In this document: piece after piece, positions 1 to 6,210 of the stretch
Numbering within the stretch: the stretch's first letter is position 1
Layout: each line of letters starts with the position of its first letter
NCBI GenBank assembly: GCA_934503195.1
Contig: CAKSVM010000114.1
Coordinates: 1 to 8,697 of the forward strand
Direction: 5' to 3'
From: an uncultured Eubacteriales bacterium
Lineage (GTDB): Bacteria; Bacillota; Clostridia; Oscillospirales; CAG-272
DNA length: 8,697 nucleotides
Program-made: the position numbers and the translations under genes
The notes under the pieces: model-generated
Told to the model about the DNA's origin: nothing
Database searches by the model: none
What the model saw: the letters and a program-made list of their open reading frames with translations, nothing else

Positions 1-1
1 C

Positions 2-172
2 AATTACAAGGATCAGGCGCACATGATGCGCGAAAAGCTCCACACCCACGCGGTAGAGCTTCACGACAAAAAAAAGCTCCCGGACGAGCTGTTCAGAAAT
101 TACGAACGTCTCTACGAGAGCTTTACAGAGGATATGAAGAATTATAATCACCGGGAATTCTATAAGTCGTGA
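2..172 (+). CDS. 3' end of an unidentified protein (partial, C-terminal 56 residues)
   Basis: The frame is open from base 2 and ends at a TGA at 170-172, giving the last 56 residues of a protein that begins outside the window. The tail is strongly charged and apparently alpha-helical, with a run around DKKKLPDELFRNYERLYESF and the end HREFYKS. There is no membrane segment and no motif I recognise, so I give no function. Codon use resembles that of the neighbouring genes and the frame stays open to a natural stop, which supports a real gene end. It converges on the minus-strand gene at 174-1142 with a single base between the two stop codons. I see no terminator hairpin in this stretch on either strand, so the two transcripts probably run into each other. 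Confidence 0.7.
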   Translation, partial: NYKDQAHMMREKLHTHAVELHDKKKLPDELFRNYERLYESFTEDMKNYNHREFYKS

Positions 173-173
173 C

Positions 174-1142
174 TCAGATGAACGGCCTTATGTCGAGAAC
201 CTGACGCAGAGCGCGCCTTGACCTGAGAAGTCCGGGAAGGGCGGTCTGAAGCTCGGAAAGCGCGCACACCGCACCGAACATCAGATGCATATCCCGCCAC
301 TGCGGTTCCGAAAGATCGGAATTCCTCAGATAATCCGTGAAGCCACGCGTGAAGGCTTCAAGTCTTTCGCGGCTCTCGCCAAGGCGGTATCCAGACTGAA
401 CCGACGCGCGGTTCAGAGTGAATGTCCAGTCAACATCAAGGAATCTCTGCCCGCGCCCGAAGCTTTCGGGCATGAGTTTTTCGTCATACATCTTAATACA
501 GCTGTCGACAAGCTTCTCCGCGTTCGGAAACGCGCGCCTTGAAGCGTGGAAACAGAAGAGAAAATGGAACCAGTCGGCCATGTGATTCCACATCGGTATA
601 AGTCCGGCACTTACCGCGCCTTTCACGCTGATTCCGGTTTCCGGATCGCTATTCTCGGTGAGCCAGTCAAAGAACGCGTCCTCCCATCCGGGTGTCATCG
701 TCTTTGTCAGATAGAGTGCCGAGAATATCCCCGCGCCGATGTGTCCCGATCGGTTTGTCGTCGCCCACTCGAGCGACGACAGCAGCTCCGCGGCCGACGA
801 GGCCGAATGGTATCTATCAAGCGCGGTGACGTCATATCGCGGCGACTCGGAAAAGAGTTCTAGCGCGGCGATGCAGTGCGCGGTGCAGTGGCAGGGATGA
901 TGAGTGCCTTCGTCAAAGAGTCCGGTTTCGGGCGACTGAAATTCTTTTAACCGACCGGTCAGAAGGTCGATTTCCCCGCGGGATGGCAGGCCGTCGATCG
1001 TGAACATGATATTCAGCGCGTCGGCGATTCCGTATTCGTTGTCGTCTTTTCCGGGATATCTTGCGTATCCGGTCTCTGTGCGGTGGTTTTTGAGGGATTC
1101 TCTGACCTTTTTGATTATCGGTTCAATATTTATCGCGGTCAT
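174..1142 (-). CDS. Predicted alpha/alpha-toroid protein of unknown function, with a His/Cys cluster
   Basis: This is a 322-residue soluble protein without signal peptide or membrane segment, second gene of the operon with the solute-binding lipoprotein. Its ATG overlaps the upstream stop by four bases (ATGA), and an AAGG lies about 10 bases before it, so translation is probably coupled. The sequence looks all-helical. Two similar segments, FQSPETGLFDEG (residues 68-79) and NSDPETGISVKG (164-175), resemble the turns that recur in alpha/alpha-toroid folds such as terpenoid cyclases and six-hairpin glycosidases. Residues 81-90 form a dense cluster, HHPCHCTAHC, and a second aromatic/His/Cys stretch, WNHMADWFHFLFCFHA, spans 185-200. 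No catalytic acid pair can be assigned with confidence. The fold assignment and a link to sugar or polysaccharide use, suggested by the partner gene, are inferences. The gene itself is secure; the function is open. Confidence 0.85.
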   Translation of the reverse strand: MTAINIEPIIKKVRESLKNHRTETGYARYPGKDDNEYGIADALNIMFTIDGLPSRGEIDLLTGRLKEFQSPETGLFDEGTHHPCHCTAHCIAALELFSESPRYDVTALDRYHSASSAAELLSSLEWATTNRSGHIGAGIFSALYLTKTMTPGWEDAFFDWLTENSDPETGISVKGAVSAGLIPMWNHMADWFHFLFCFHASRRAFPNAEKLVDSCIKMYDEKLMPESFGRGQRFLDVDWTFTLNRASVQSGYRLGESRERLEAFTRGFTDYLRNSDLSEPQWRDMHLMFGAVCALSELQTALPGLLRSRRALRQVLDIRPFI

Positions 1143-2593
1143 TCAGTGAAAACCTTCACGACATCGGCAACACGTGCCTTTACCGAGTTCTCCTGTGCGG
1201 CGTAGAATGTGGCGTAGCTGTCCTTATACGCGCTTGTGAAACAGTTTCCGAATCCGAGTCCGGCTTTTCCGTAATTGTCATACATATATGAGAAGCTGAT
1301 CGTGCGCGACGCCGTGATGAGATCGAGCATCTTCACCGACTCATCGTCGCGGAGATACTTGTCCTTCAGCGCGATTTCGTAGTAGGTCGGGAAGACCTGC
1401 TTGTATCCTTCGGCCGAGAGAGCCTCGAGGATTACTCCGGTGCGGTCGGTGTCAGACGCGGTTTTCGGAATCGAGAACATATTTATCGAGTTGACGCCGA
1501 GGAAGACACGGTAGTTCTCCTGATTCTCGTCGAACTTCGGATAGGGAATGATTCCGTAATCCGTGTCAGTGTCGCGGTAGGCTGTGGCCGAGTCGCCGAT
1601 GAAGCCGAAAGCGAAGACGGCGCGTCCGTCAGCGAAGATTCCGTGGAGTTCGGTGAGATTTTCAAGACTTCCGCGGTCATATGTCCACAGTCCCTTGCCG
1701 TTGAAGTACCAGTCGTGAATTTTGTCAAAGGCCTCGATCATACGGTCGCTCATCGCCACAATGTCGATTGTGTCCTTGTTCTTTTTCCACTCGGGAATGT
1801 CAAGCGCGACCGACCACGCGTTGTGTGAGATCGTCGTCACCATTCCGTAGAGATCGTCCTTGTCGGCACTCCCGCTTCCGTTGAGGTCGTTGTAGGTGTC
1901 CTTGGTCATTCCGATCAGCTTGTCGAGCGTCCAGCTTCCGTCAAAGACGAGATCATAGGGATTTTCGAGCTTGTAGTCCTTGATTAACTGCTTATTGAAA
2001 TAAAAGACCTTCGATCCGGCGAACTCGTCGTAGGAGAGATTGTTCGAACCGGTGTACATCCGTCCGTTGAAGGTCAGGTCGTCGACAAGTTCCGCCGACC
2101 ACCACGGCTTCGTGAAATCAAGATGCGCGATCTCGCGGATATTCACGAAATATCCCTGTAACGCGAGATTTGACAACTTCTTTCCGTTTCCCAGAATGAT
2201 ATCCGCCGCGTCTTCGCCCGACTGTACGAGCTTTGTGACCTCCGCGAGATGTTCGTCGCTGTTTGTCTTGCCGCTGCTTATCGAGGTGATCTTGATTTTG
2301 AAGCGTTCCTCAACAGTGCGGTTGCGGCGGTAGATCGCGTCGTCGACGATCTCTCCGGTCTCGCTCTCGGGCGTGTAGACACTTGCGGCGTCATCCGGTA
2401 CAAAGAGACGGAATTCGTACCCGCCGTAATTTTCGTCGGGCAGATTGTCGGGAATTGTCGTTTCGCCCTCGGTGGTCACAGCGTTGTCAGACGACTCGGT
2501 TCCGGAATTCACGTCGGACGGCGTTTTTTCGGCGCAGGCGAAAATCTGTAACGTCGAGACGAGCAGAAGATACGCGATAATTTGTTTTTTCAT
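1139..2593 (-). CDS. ABC transporter extracellular solute-binding lipoprotein (family 1-like)
   Basis: This 484-residue protein has a type II signal peptide: MKKQ, a hydrophobic core at residues 5-19, then IFAC with the lipidated cysteine at residue 20, followed by a Ser/Thr/Glu-rich linker to about residue 50. It should be anchored to the outer face of the membrane and capture a solute, probably an oligosaccharide, for an ABC importer. The mature part has features of family 1 solute-binding proteins, including GGYEFRLFV near residue 57, the EERFKIKI strand near 96, FYFNKQLIKDY near 198 and WTLDKLIGMT near 221. A 12-residue EF-hand-like loop lies at residues 236-247. The start is fixed by GGGAGG at 2601-2606, seven bases upstream, and by a strong promoter. 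The last four bases overlap the next gene. No permease or ATPase gene is in the window, so the transporter is encoded elsewhere or outside the window. The ligand cannot be read from the sequence. Confidence 0.93.
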   Translation of the reverse strand: MKKQIIAYLLLVSTLQIFACAEKTPSDVNSGTESSDNAVTTEGETTIPDNLPDENYGGYEFRLFVPDDAASVYTPESETGEIVDDAIYRRNRTVEERFKIKITSISSGKTNSDEHLAEVTKLVQSGEDAADIILGNGKKLSNLALQGYFVNIREIAHLDFTKPWWSAELVDDLTFNGRMYTGSNNLSYDEFAGSKVFYFNKQLIKDYKLENPYDLVFDGSWTLDKLIGMTKDTYNDLNGSGSADKDDLYGMVTTISHNAWSVALDIPEWKKNKDTIDIVAMSDRMIEAFDKIHDWYFNGKGLWTYDRGSLENLTELHGIFADGRAVFAFGFIGDSATAYRDTDTDYGIIPYPKFDENQENYRVFLGVNSINMFSIPKTASDTDRTGVILEALSAEGYKQVFPTYYEIALKDKYLRDDESVKMLDLITASRTISFSYMYDNYGKAGLGFGNCFTSAYKDSYATFYAAQENSVKARVADVVKVFTE

Positions 2594-2621
2594 TTGATTT
2601 CCTCCCAGAAATTGTTAATAC
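2594..2621 (+). promoter_or_regulatory. Weak candidate promoter for the AraC gene
   Basis: On the + strand TTGATT (2594-2599) is followed after 16 bases by TAATAC (2616-2621). TACAAT (2619-2624, spacer 19) and TATAAC (2625-2630) are alternative -10 boxes. None is a good match, in contrast to the strong opposing promoter. A weak regulator promoter that overlaps a strong structural promoter would be usual for this arrangement. Confidence 0.3.
2601..2606 (-). promoter_or_regulatory. Ribosome binding site of the solute-binding protein gene
   Basis: On the minus strand this reads GGGAGG, seven bases before the ATG at 2591-2593. It is a strong Shine-Dalgarno sequence and settles the start codon. 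Confidence 0.8.
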
Positions 2622-2624
2622 AAT
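2611..2624. promoter_or_regulatory. Inverted repeat ATTGT-TAAT-ACAAT, candidate operator
   Basis: Perfect five-base arms ATTGT and ACAAT flank TAAT. The repeat overlaps the end of the minus-strand -10 box and the expected transcription start of the solute-binding protein operon, which is where a repressor site would sit. The region is AT-rich, so a chance repeat is quite possible. AraC-family proteins usually bind direct rather than inverted repeats, so another regulator would be more likely here. Confidence 0.35.
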
Positions 2625-2651
2625 TATAACACAGATCAAGTGGGAGGTCAA
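2623..2651 (-). promoter_or_regulatory. Sigma-A promoter of the solute-binding protein operon
   Basis: Read on the minus strand, a -35 box TTGACC (2646-2651) is followed after exactly 17 bases by a perfect -10 box TATAAT (2623-2628). Transcription would start near 2616, about 22 bases before the start codon. The -35 box lies only 23 bases upstream of the AraC start codon, so a regulator bound here could affect both genes. Confidence 0.85.
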
Positions 2652-2673
2652 TGTCGGAGGTTATCTGAAAGTT

Positions 2674-3492
2674 ATGAAATCTGATCATAAACCAAGAAAG
2701 AACTCGCTGGCTATAACTGATATGTTCGTCAGCCAGATGTCAGACCCGGCACCGGGTTTCTGCCTTACCGGATATATAGAGCGTCCGTCCGGATATATTT
2801 CGGATGATCATTCGCATACCTTCTGGCAGATAATAATCGTACTCGGAGGGACGTTCGTCGTGAAAAGCGGCGGGGCGTCGTATGACCTTTCGGCCGGATG
2901 GGTGCATATACTTCCGCCGGGTGAGAATCATATTCTGAAAAGCGGACCGGAGGGCTATTCTCAGGTCGGAATAGACGTTGATCCGGACTCGCCCGAGGGA
3001 GCCGCGCTCGCCGGATATTTCGGCTCACCCGCGGTGTTCAGATCGTCCGACGCGGAGCGGATCGCTTCTGTAATAAAGGACAATGTGAAAAGCCGGGTCA
3101 AAGCGTCGGACGCGCTTGTCGCGGGATGCGTGAAGAGCGCGGTGTGGGCGTTCATCGCCGAGAAACAGCGCGCCTCGATTGACCCCGCCGCAAAGAAGCT
3201 TTCCGAGTGGATTGACCTTCATCTTTCCGAACACGTGACGCTGGAGATGATCTCGGTAGAGATGTTTCTGAGCGTTCCGCAGCTTGAGAGAATCTGCCGC
3301 AAAAACTACGGATGCGGAATAATCGCGCTTCTCAACAAGCGGCGGTTTGAGCGCGCGTCGTCATATCTTCTGGCGACTCAGCTGACGGTCGGCGAGATTG
3401 CGGAGATGGCCGGGTTTGATGAGGTCTCGAATTTCTCGGCGTTTTTCAGACGCCGCGCCGGAGTGTCCCCGCGCGATTACAGAAAAAGATAG
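2674..3492 (+). CDS. AraC-family transcriptional regulator with N-terminal cupin sensor
   Basis: This 272-residue DNA-binding protein has a two-part layout. Residues about 25-150 form a cupin-like sensor domain, with HSHTFWQIIIVLGGTF at 46-61 and the PPGENH turn at 81-86, typical of the AraC ligand-binding family. Residues about 172-272 form the two helix-turn-helix AraC domain: the first helix pair is near 188-209, the second near 237-262, ending in the characteristic FDEVSNFSAFFRRRAGVSPRDYRK. Related proteins usually respond to sugars. The ATG at 2674 has GGAGG at 2656-2660, a rather long 13-base spacing, but no better start is seen. The gene is divergent from the solute-binding protein operon across 80 bases and probably controls it; this is inferred from position. 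Its TAG stop lies inside the following hairpin. Confidence 0.92.
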   Translation: MKSDHKPRKNSLAITDMFVSQMSDPAPGFCLTGYIERPSGYISDDHSHTFWQIIIVLGGTFVVKSGGASYDLSAGWVHILPPGENHILKSGPEGYSQVGIDVDPDSPEGAALAGYFGSPAVFRSSDAERIASVIKDNVKSRVKASDALVAGCVKSAVWAFIAEKQRASIDPAAKKLSEWIDLHLSEHVTLEMISVEMFLSVPQLERICRKNYGCGIIALLNKRRFERASSYLLATQLTVGEIAEMAGFDEVSNFSAFFRRRAGVSPRDYRKR

Positions 3493-3522
3493 ATGCGGCT
3501 GCCTTCCGGCAGCCACATCTAT
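3483..3522 (-). terminator. Strong hairpin terminator between convergent genes
   Basis: Arms ATAGATG (3489-3495) and CATCTAT (3516-3522), plus GGCTGCC (3497-3503) and GGCAGCC (3508-3514), give 14 base pairs with one C/A mismatch and a TTCC loop. On the minus strand the hairpin is followed by CTTTTT (3488-3483), making a classic Rho-independent terminator for the MATE/hydrolase/propeller operon that ends at 3529. On the + strand the same stem can form but has no T-run, so for the AraC transcript it may act mainly as a stabilising 3' end. The AraC stop codon (3490-3492) is part of the stem. Confidence 0.85.
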
Positions 3523-3528
3523 GTCAGG

Positions 3529-4734
3529 TCACTGAATATCAAAATACCTCATATACGAGACGCCATCCCCCGCCGCGAGCTTTTCCTCGCCGCTTTCGTC
3601 AATCCGGAGAATGAACTTCCCGTTTGAGTAAACCACTTTACCGTTATCATCAATTGTGTAGCAGAGTACGCCGCCGCGGATAAGCTCGTCGCGTCCGTCC
3701 TTTGAGAGTTTCCGGAGTTCCCAGCTTTTCGGGATGATTCCGGGGGCTTTTTCGTTCCGGTTCGCTTTCAGCTCCTTTTCGGCGTTGATGAGATTGCCGT
3801 CGATGAAGATCTGACTCTCGTCCTTTTGCTTCGCCTTTGTCCCGCCGCTCGAAAGCGGAGTTCCGGAGTATTTCAGTGAGAAGAAGCTTAAGAATCCGAA
3901 GAGCGACTTCACAAGCCGCACCGGGAACATCAGAATGTCAGTAAGACACCCGCCGCGCGGCGCGTTCTGACCATACGGACGCTTTATATAATAGAGACTT
4001 CCGTCGTCGGCCGAGCAGGGCTTCACGAAATCGAATCCCGTATCCTCAAAGATTGTCGTGAACTCCCCGCTTCGTAAATCAAGCCTGCAAAGCGACGCGG
4101 GGCCTCTTGAAGCCGACGACGGACGGTTCATCGCGTTCATCAGCGACGCCGGGGTCATGATCGCCGAAGCTTCCTCCTGACGCTCATCGGGCGTGCTTTC
4201 CGGCAGTCCCGCACTCGAAAAATACAGAACATCAGGCTCGCTTCTCGACCAGACCGGATCCGACTCGACAGTGTTTCCCTCAGTGACTATGTGAAGATCA
4301 AACGACGGAAGGTCGCTCACCGCGATGTGCGCCTCGCCCGCCTGAGTCACCGGAACGGCCAGTCTGTGCCGGAAGATATCCGGCGCGCCGTAGATCCGGT
4401 CGTTCGAACTCACCGCGATTGCCTCGGAATGATCATCCGCGCTGATTTTTTTGTAAATTCCGCTCACTCCGTCAATCCGCTCCGAGAAATAGACCGCGCC
4501 GCCGTATTCCGAAAATCCCGCCACAAAGGCGTTTACCGGCGCGCGGCTCTCGGCGTCATAGCCAGGCTCGTAGGTTCCGGTGAATTTCGCGCCTTCCCCG
4601 GTCGTTTTCCATTCCTTCCGTCTCGCCGATTCGGCCGCGCGGCGGATATAGCCGTCGCGGATTCCGTCGGGAAGCTCCTTTACCGCGCCGTCGAGAAGAT
4701 ACTGCTTTCCGTCCTTTATGAGCCAGAGTCTCAT
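3529..4734 (-). CDS. Predicted cytoplasmic beta-propeller protein with internal hydrophobic segment
   Basis: This 401-residue protein is the last gene of the MATE operon and has no signal peptide. Its ATG overlaps the hydrolase stop by four bases and is preceded by GAGGG (4744-4748) nine bases upstream. Several strand-rich repeats resemble TolB/PD40-type propeller blades: GGAVYFSERIDGVSGIYKK (78-96), DPVWSRSEPDVLYFSS (159-174), KPCSADDGSLYYIKR (238-252) and GKVVYSNGKFILRID (365-379). Between blades, residues about 262-289 form a hydrophobic, aromatic stretch with scattered Arg/Lys, long enough to be an amphipathic or membrane-inserting element. It is followed by a charged Lys/Glu linker (299-333). 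Such propellers usually bind partners or ligands rather than catalyse. A scaffold or sensor role at the inner face of the membrane next to the MATE transporter is inference only. I do not recognise a named family. Confidence 0.85.
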   Translation of the reverse strand: MRLWLIKDGKQYLLDGAVKELPDGIRDGYIRRAAESARRKEWKTTGEGAKFTGTYEPGYDAESRAPVNAFVAGFSEYGGAVYFSERIDGVSGIYKKISADDHSEAIAVSSNDRIYGAPDIFRHRLAVPVTQAGEAHIAVSDLPSFDLHIVTEGNTVESDPVWSRSEPDVLYFSSAGLPESTPDERQEEASAIMTPASLMNAMNRPSSASRGPASLCRLDLRSGEFTTIFEDTGFDFVKPCSADDGSLYYIKRPYGQNAPRGGCLTDILMFPVRLVKSLFGFLSFFSLKYSGTPLSSGGTKAKQKDESQIFIDGNLINAEKELKANRNEKAPGIIPKSWELRKLSKDGRDELIRGGVLCYTIDDNGKVVYSNGKFILRIDESGEEKLAAGDGVSYMRYFDIQ

Positions 4735-6191
4735 ATGAGTTTACCCTCGGCCTTGCCAGAATAGGTCGAAAAGAAATCCTCGGCCGTCTTTGACATACTG
4801 ACGCTGATTCTGTCCCCGTCAAATACGAAGGTCATCCAGAGCCGACCGAAATATTCGTCGATCGCCTGAATATCGCAGAGAAGCGTATGCTCGTCTTTCC
4901 AGACCGCCGACGAGGCGCATCTGTAGTAGTTTCCGGCGCAGTACACCGACCCGATCTCGCGCGAATAGCCCTCCTCGGGGAAGATGTCAAAGCGGTTCTC
5001 CGCGCGGCCGATGACGAGCGTTTTGTCGCCCTGCGCGTTCTTCCAGTTAAGGATTATCGACTCACCGAACTCGAACGAGAGAGTTCCGATTTCCATCGGA
5101 TTTTCCGAAAGACTGTAGGTTTTTCCGCTTATATCCTTTTCGATCGGCGAGAATTTCTCTCCGCGCTGTGACATGAGGACGAGAGCTTCTGCGTATGAGT
5201 TAAGCGAGTCGTTCGCGGTCCTGTCCTTGGGCAGCGGATCGCCCGCCGCGCTGACGATTATGTCATAGAAGCCGTTGATTATCGCCGCCCCGGCGTCCGG
5301 GATTCCCTGATTGTCGCCGTTGTAGACAAAGACGATATCCTTTTCCGGAACCGCGACCGTGAACTGACAGCCCATTCCGTTGAAATAGAACCCGTCGCCG
5401 TAGAGATGCCAGATCTGGTATCCGTAGCCCTGCGAGCAGTGGCGGACTCCTTCCGAGGCGTTTGAGATCAGCGGCTTCACCGCGTCTTTTATGTAATCCT
5501 CGGGGATGATCTGCTCGCCGTTCACTTTGCCGCCGTCAAGGACAAAACGGCAGATTTTCATCATGTCGCGTGGCTTCGCGAGGAAAGCCGAATCGCCCCA
5601 CGAATGCCCGCCCGGACACTTAAGGCACTTTATCTCCTCAGACACGCCGATTCTGTCAAAGAGCCTCGGCCGGAGATAATCGACGAGTGACATTCCCGAA
5701 ACTCTCTCGACCATCGCGCCGAGGATAAATGATCCGGTGCTGTCGTACTGATACTCGCTTCCGGGCGCGGCCGTCGTGACGGTGGTCTCAAAATAGTGTC
5801 TCACACGGTCGTCCGTCTGCGCGGTGAACCAGTATTGTCCGCGCTTCGGAGTACTCATCATGAGCATCTGACGGACAGTCTGCGCGGCCATTGCCGGATC
5901 CTTTATGTTCTTTGTCTCATCGGGGAAATACTTTCCGATCGGGTCATCGAGATTCACAAGTCCCTCGCCTGTGGCGAAGCCGACGGCGAGCGCGACGATG
6001 CTCTTGCTCTGCGAATACTCGCGGTGCAGAAAATCGGGGTAAAACGGCGCGTAGTACTTTTCGAAGAGGATATTATCCCCGCGCGAGATTATGATGTCGT
6101 GGGTTGAGAGCCCCTTTTCCTCAAGCGTGCGAAGATAGCGTCCGATCGCCCCGGACGGAATGCCGCCCGCTTCGGGTGTGATGAGTTTCAT
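4731..6191 (-). CDS. Beta-lactamase-family serine hydrolase (class C/PBP-like fold), cytoplasmic
   Basis: This 486-residue protein belongs to the serine beta-lactamase-like superfamily, which includes class C beta-lactamases, DD-peptidases and EstB-type esterases. The nucleophile motif SxxK is S60-Q-S-K63 in REYSQSKSIVALAVG. The usual YxN is Y149-D-S151, with Ser in place of Asn. GHSWGDSAFLAKPRDMMK (195-212) and NGMGCQ (271-276) fit the later active-site region. From about residue 310 there is a strand-rich C-terminal domain. There is no signal peptide, so it should act in the cytoplasm, which argues against cell-wall penicillin resistance and for an esterase or peptidase acting on a small molecule. 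AAGGAGA (6198-6204) lies six bases before the ATG. It lies 19 bases after the MATE gene and overlaps the propeller gene by four bases. The substrate is unknown. Confidence 0.92.
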   Translation of the reverse strand: MKLITPEAGGIPSGAIGRYLRTLEEKGLSTHDIIISRGDNILFEKYYAPFYPDFLHREYSQSKSIVALAVGFATGEGLVNLDDPIGKYFPDETKNIKDPAMAAQTVRQMLMMSTPKRGQYWFTAQTDDRVRHYFETTVTTAAPGSEYQYDSTGSFILGAMVERVSGMSLVDYLRPRLFDRIGVSEEIKCLKCPGGHSWGDSAFLAKPRDMMKICRFVLDGGKVNGEQIIPEDYIKDAVKPLISNASEGVRHCSQGYGYQIWHLYGDGFYFNGMGCQFTVAVPEKDIVFVYNGDNQGIPDAGAAIINGFYDIIVSAAGDPLPKDRTANDSLNSYAEALVLMSQRGEKFSPIEKDISGKTYSLSENPMEIGTLSFEFGESIILNWKNAQGDKTLVIGRAENRFDIFPEEGYSREIGSVYCAGNYYRCASSAVWKDEHTLLCDIQAIDEYFGRLWMTFVFDGDRISVSMSKTAEDFFSTYSGKAEGKLI

Positions 6192-6197
6192 GATGAT

Positions 6198-6204
6198 TCT
6201 CCTT
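6198..6204 (-). promoter_or_regulatory. Ribosome binding site of the serine hydrolase gene
   Basis: The minus strand reads AAGGAGA six bases before the ATG at 6189-6191. It sits in the 19-base gap after the MATE stop codon, so the hydrolase can be translated independently within the operon. Confidence 0.75.
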
Positions 6205-6210
6205 GCTTTT

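Noticed and set aside
56..79. GAGCTT...AAGCTC inverted repeat with an A-run, as a minus-strand terminator for the toroid operon
   Set aside because: The T-run on the minus strand lies in the loop and not after the stem, the stem is only six pairs, and it sits about 95 bases inside the neighbouring gene.
2651..2668. A five-codon upstream frame (ATG TCG GAG GTT ATC TGA) before AraC as a leader peptide
   Set aside because: The preceding GGGAGG is only three bases from this ATG, too close, and coincides with the -35 box of the opposing promoter; nothing suggests attenuation.
4291..4764. A 157-codon + strand open frame opposite the propeller gene
   Set aside because: It is Arg-rich without motifs, crosses a gene junction, and lacks a promoter and ribosome binding site; the minus strand has a continuous, coupled gene with blade-like repeats.
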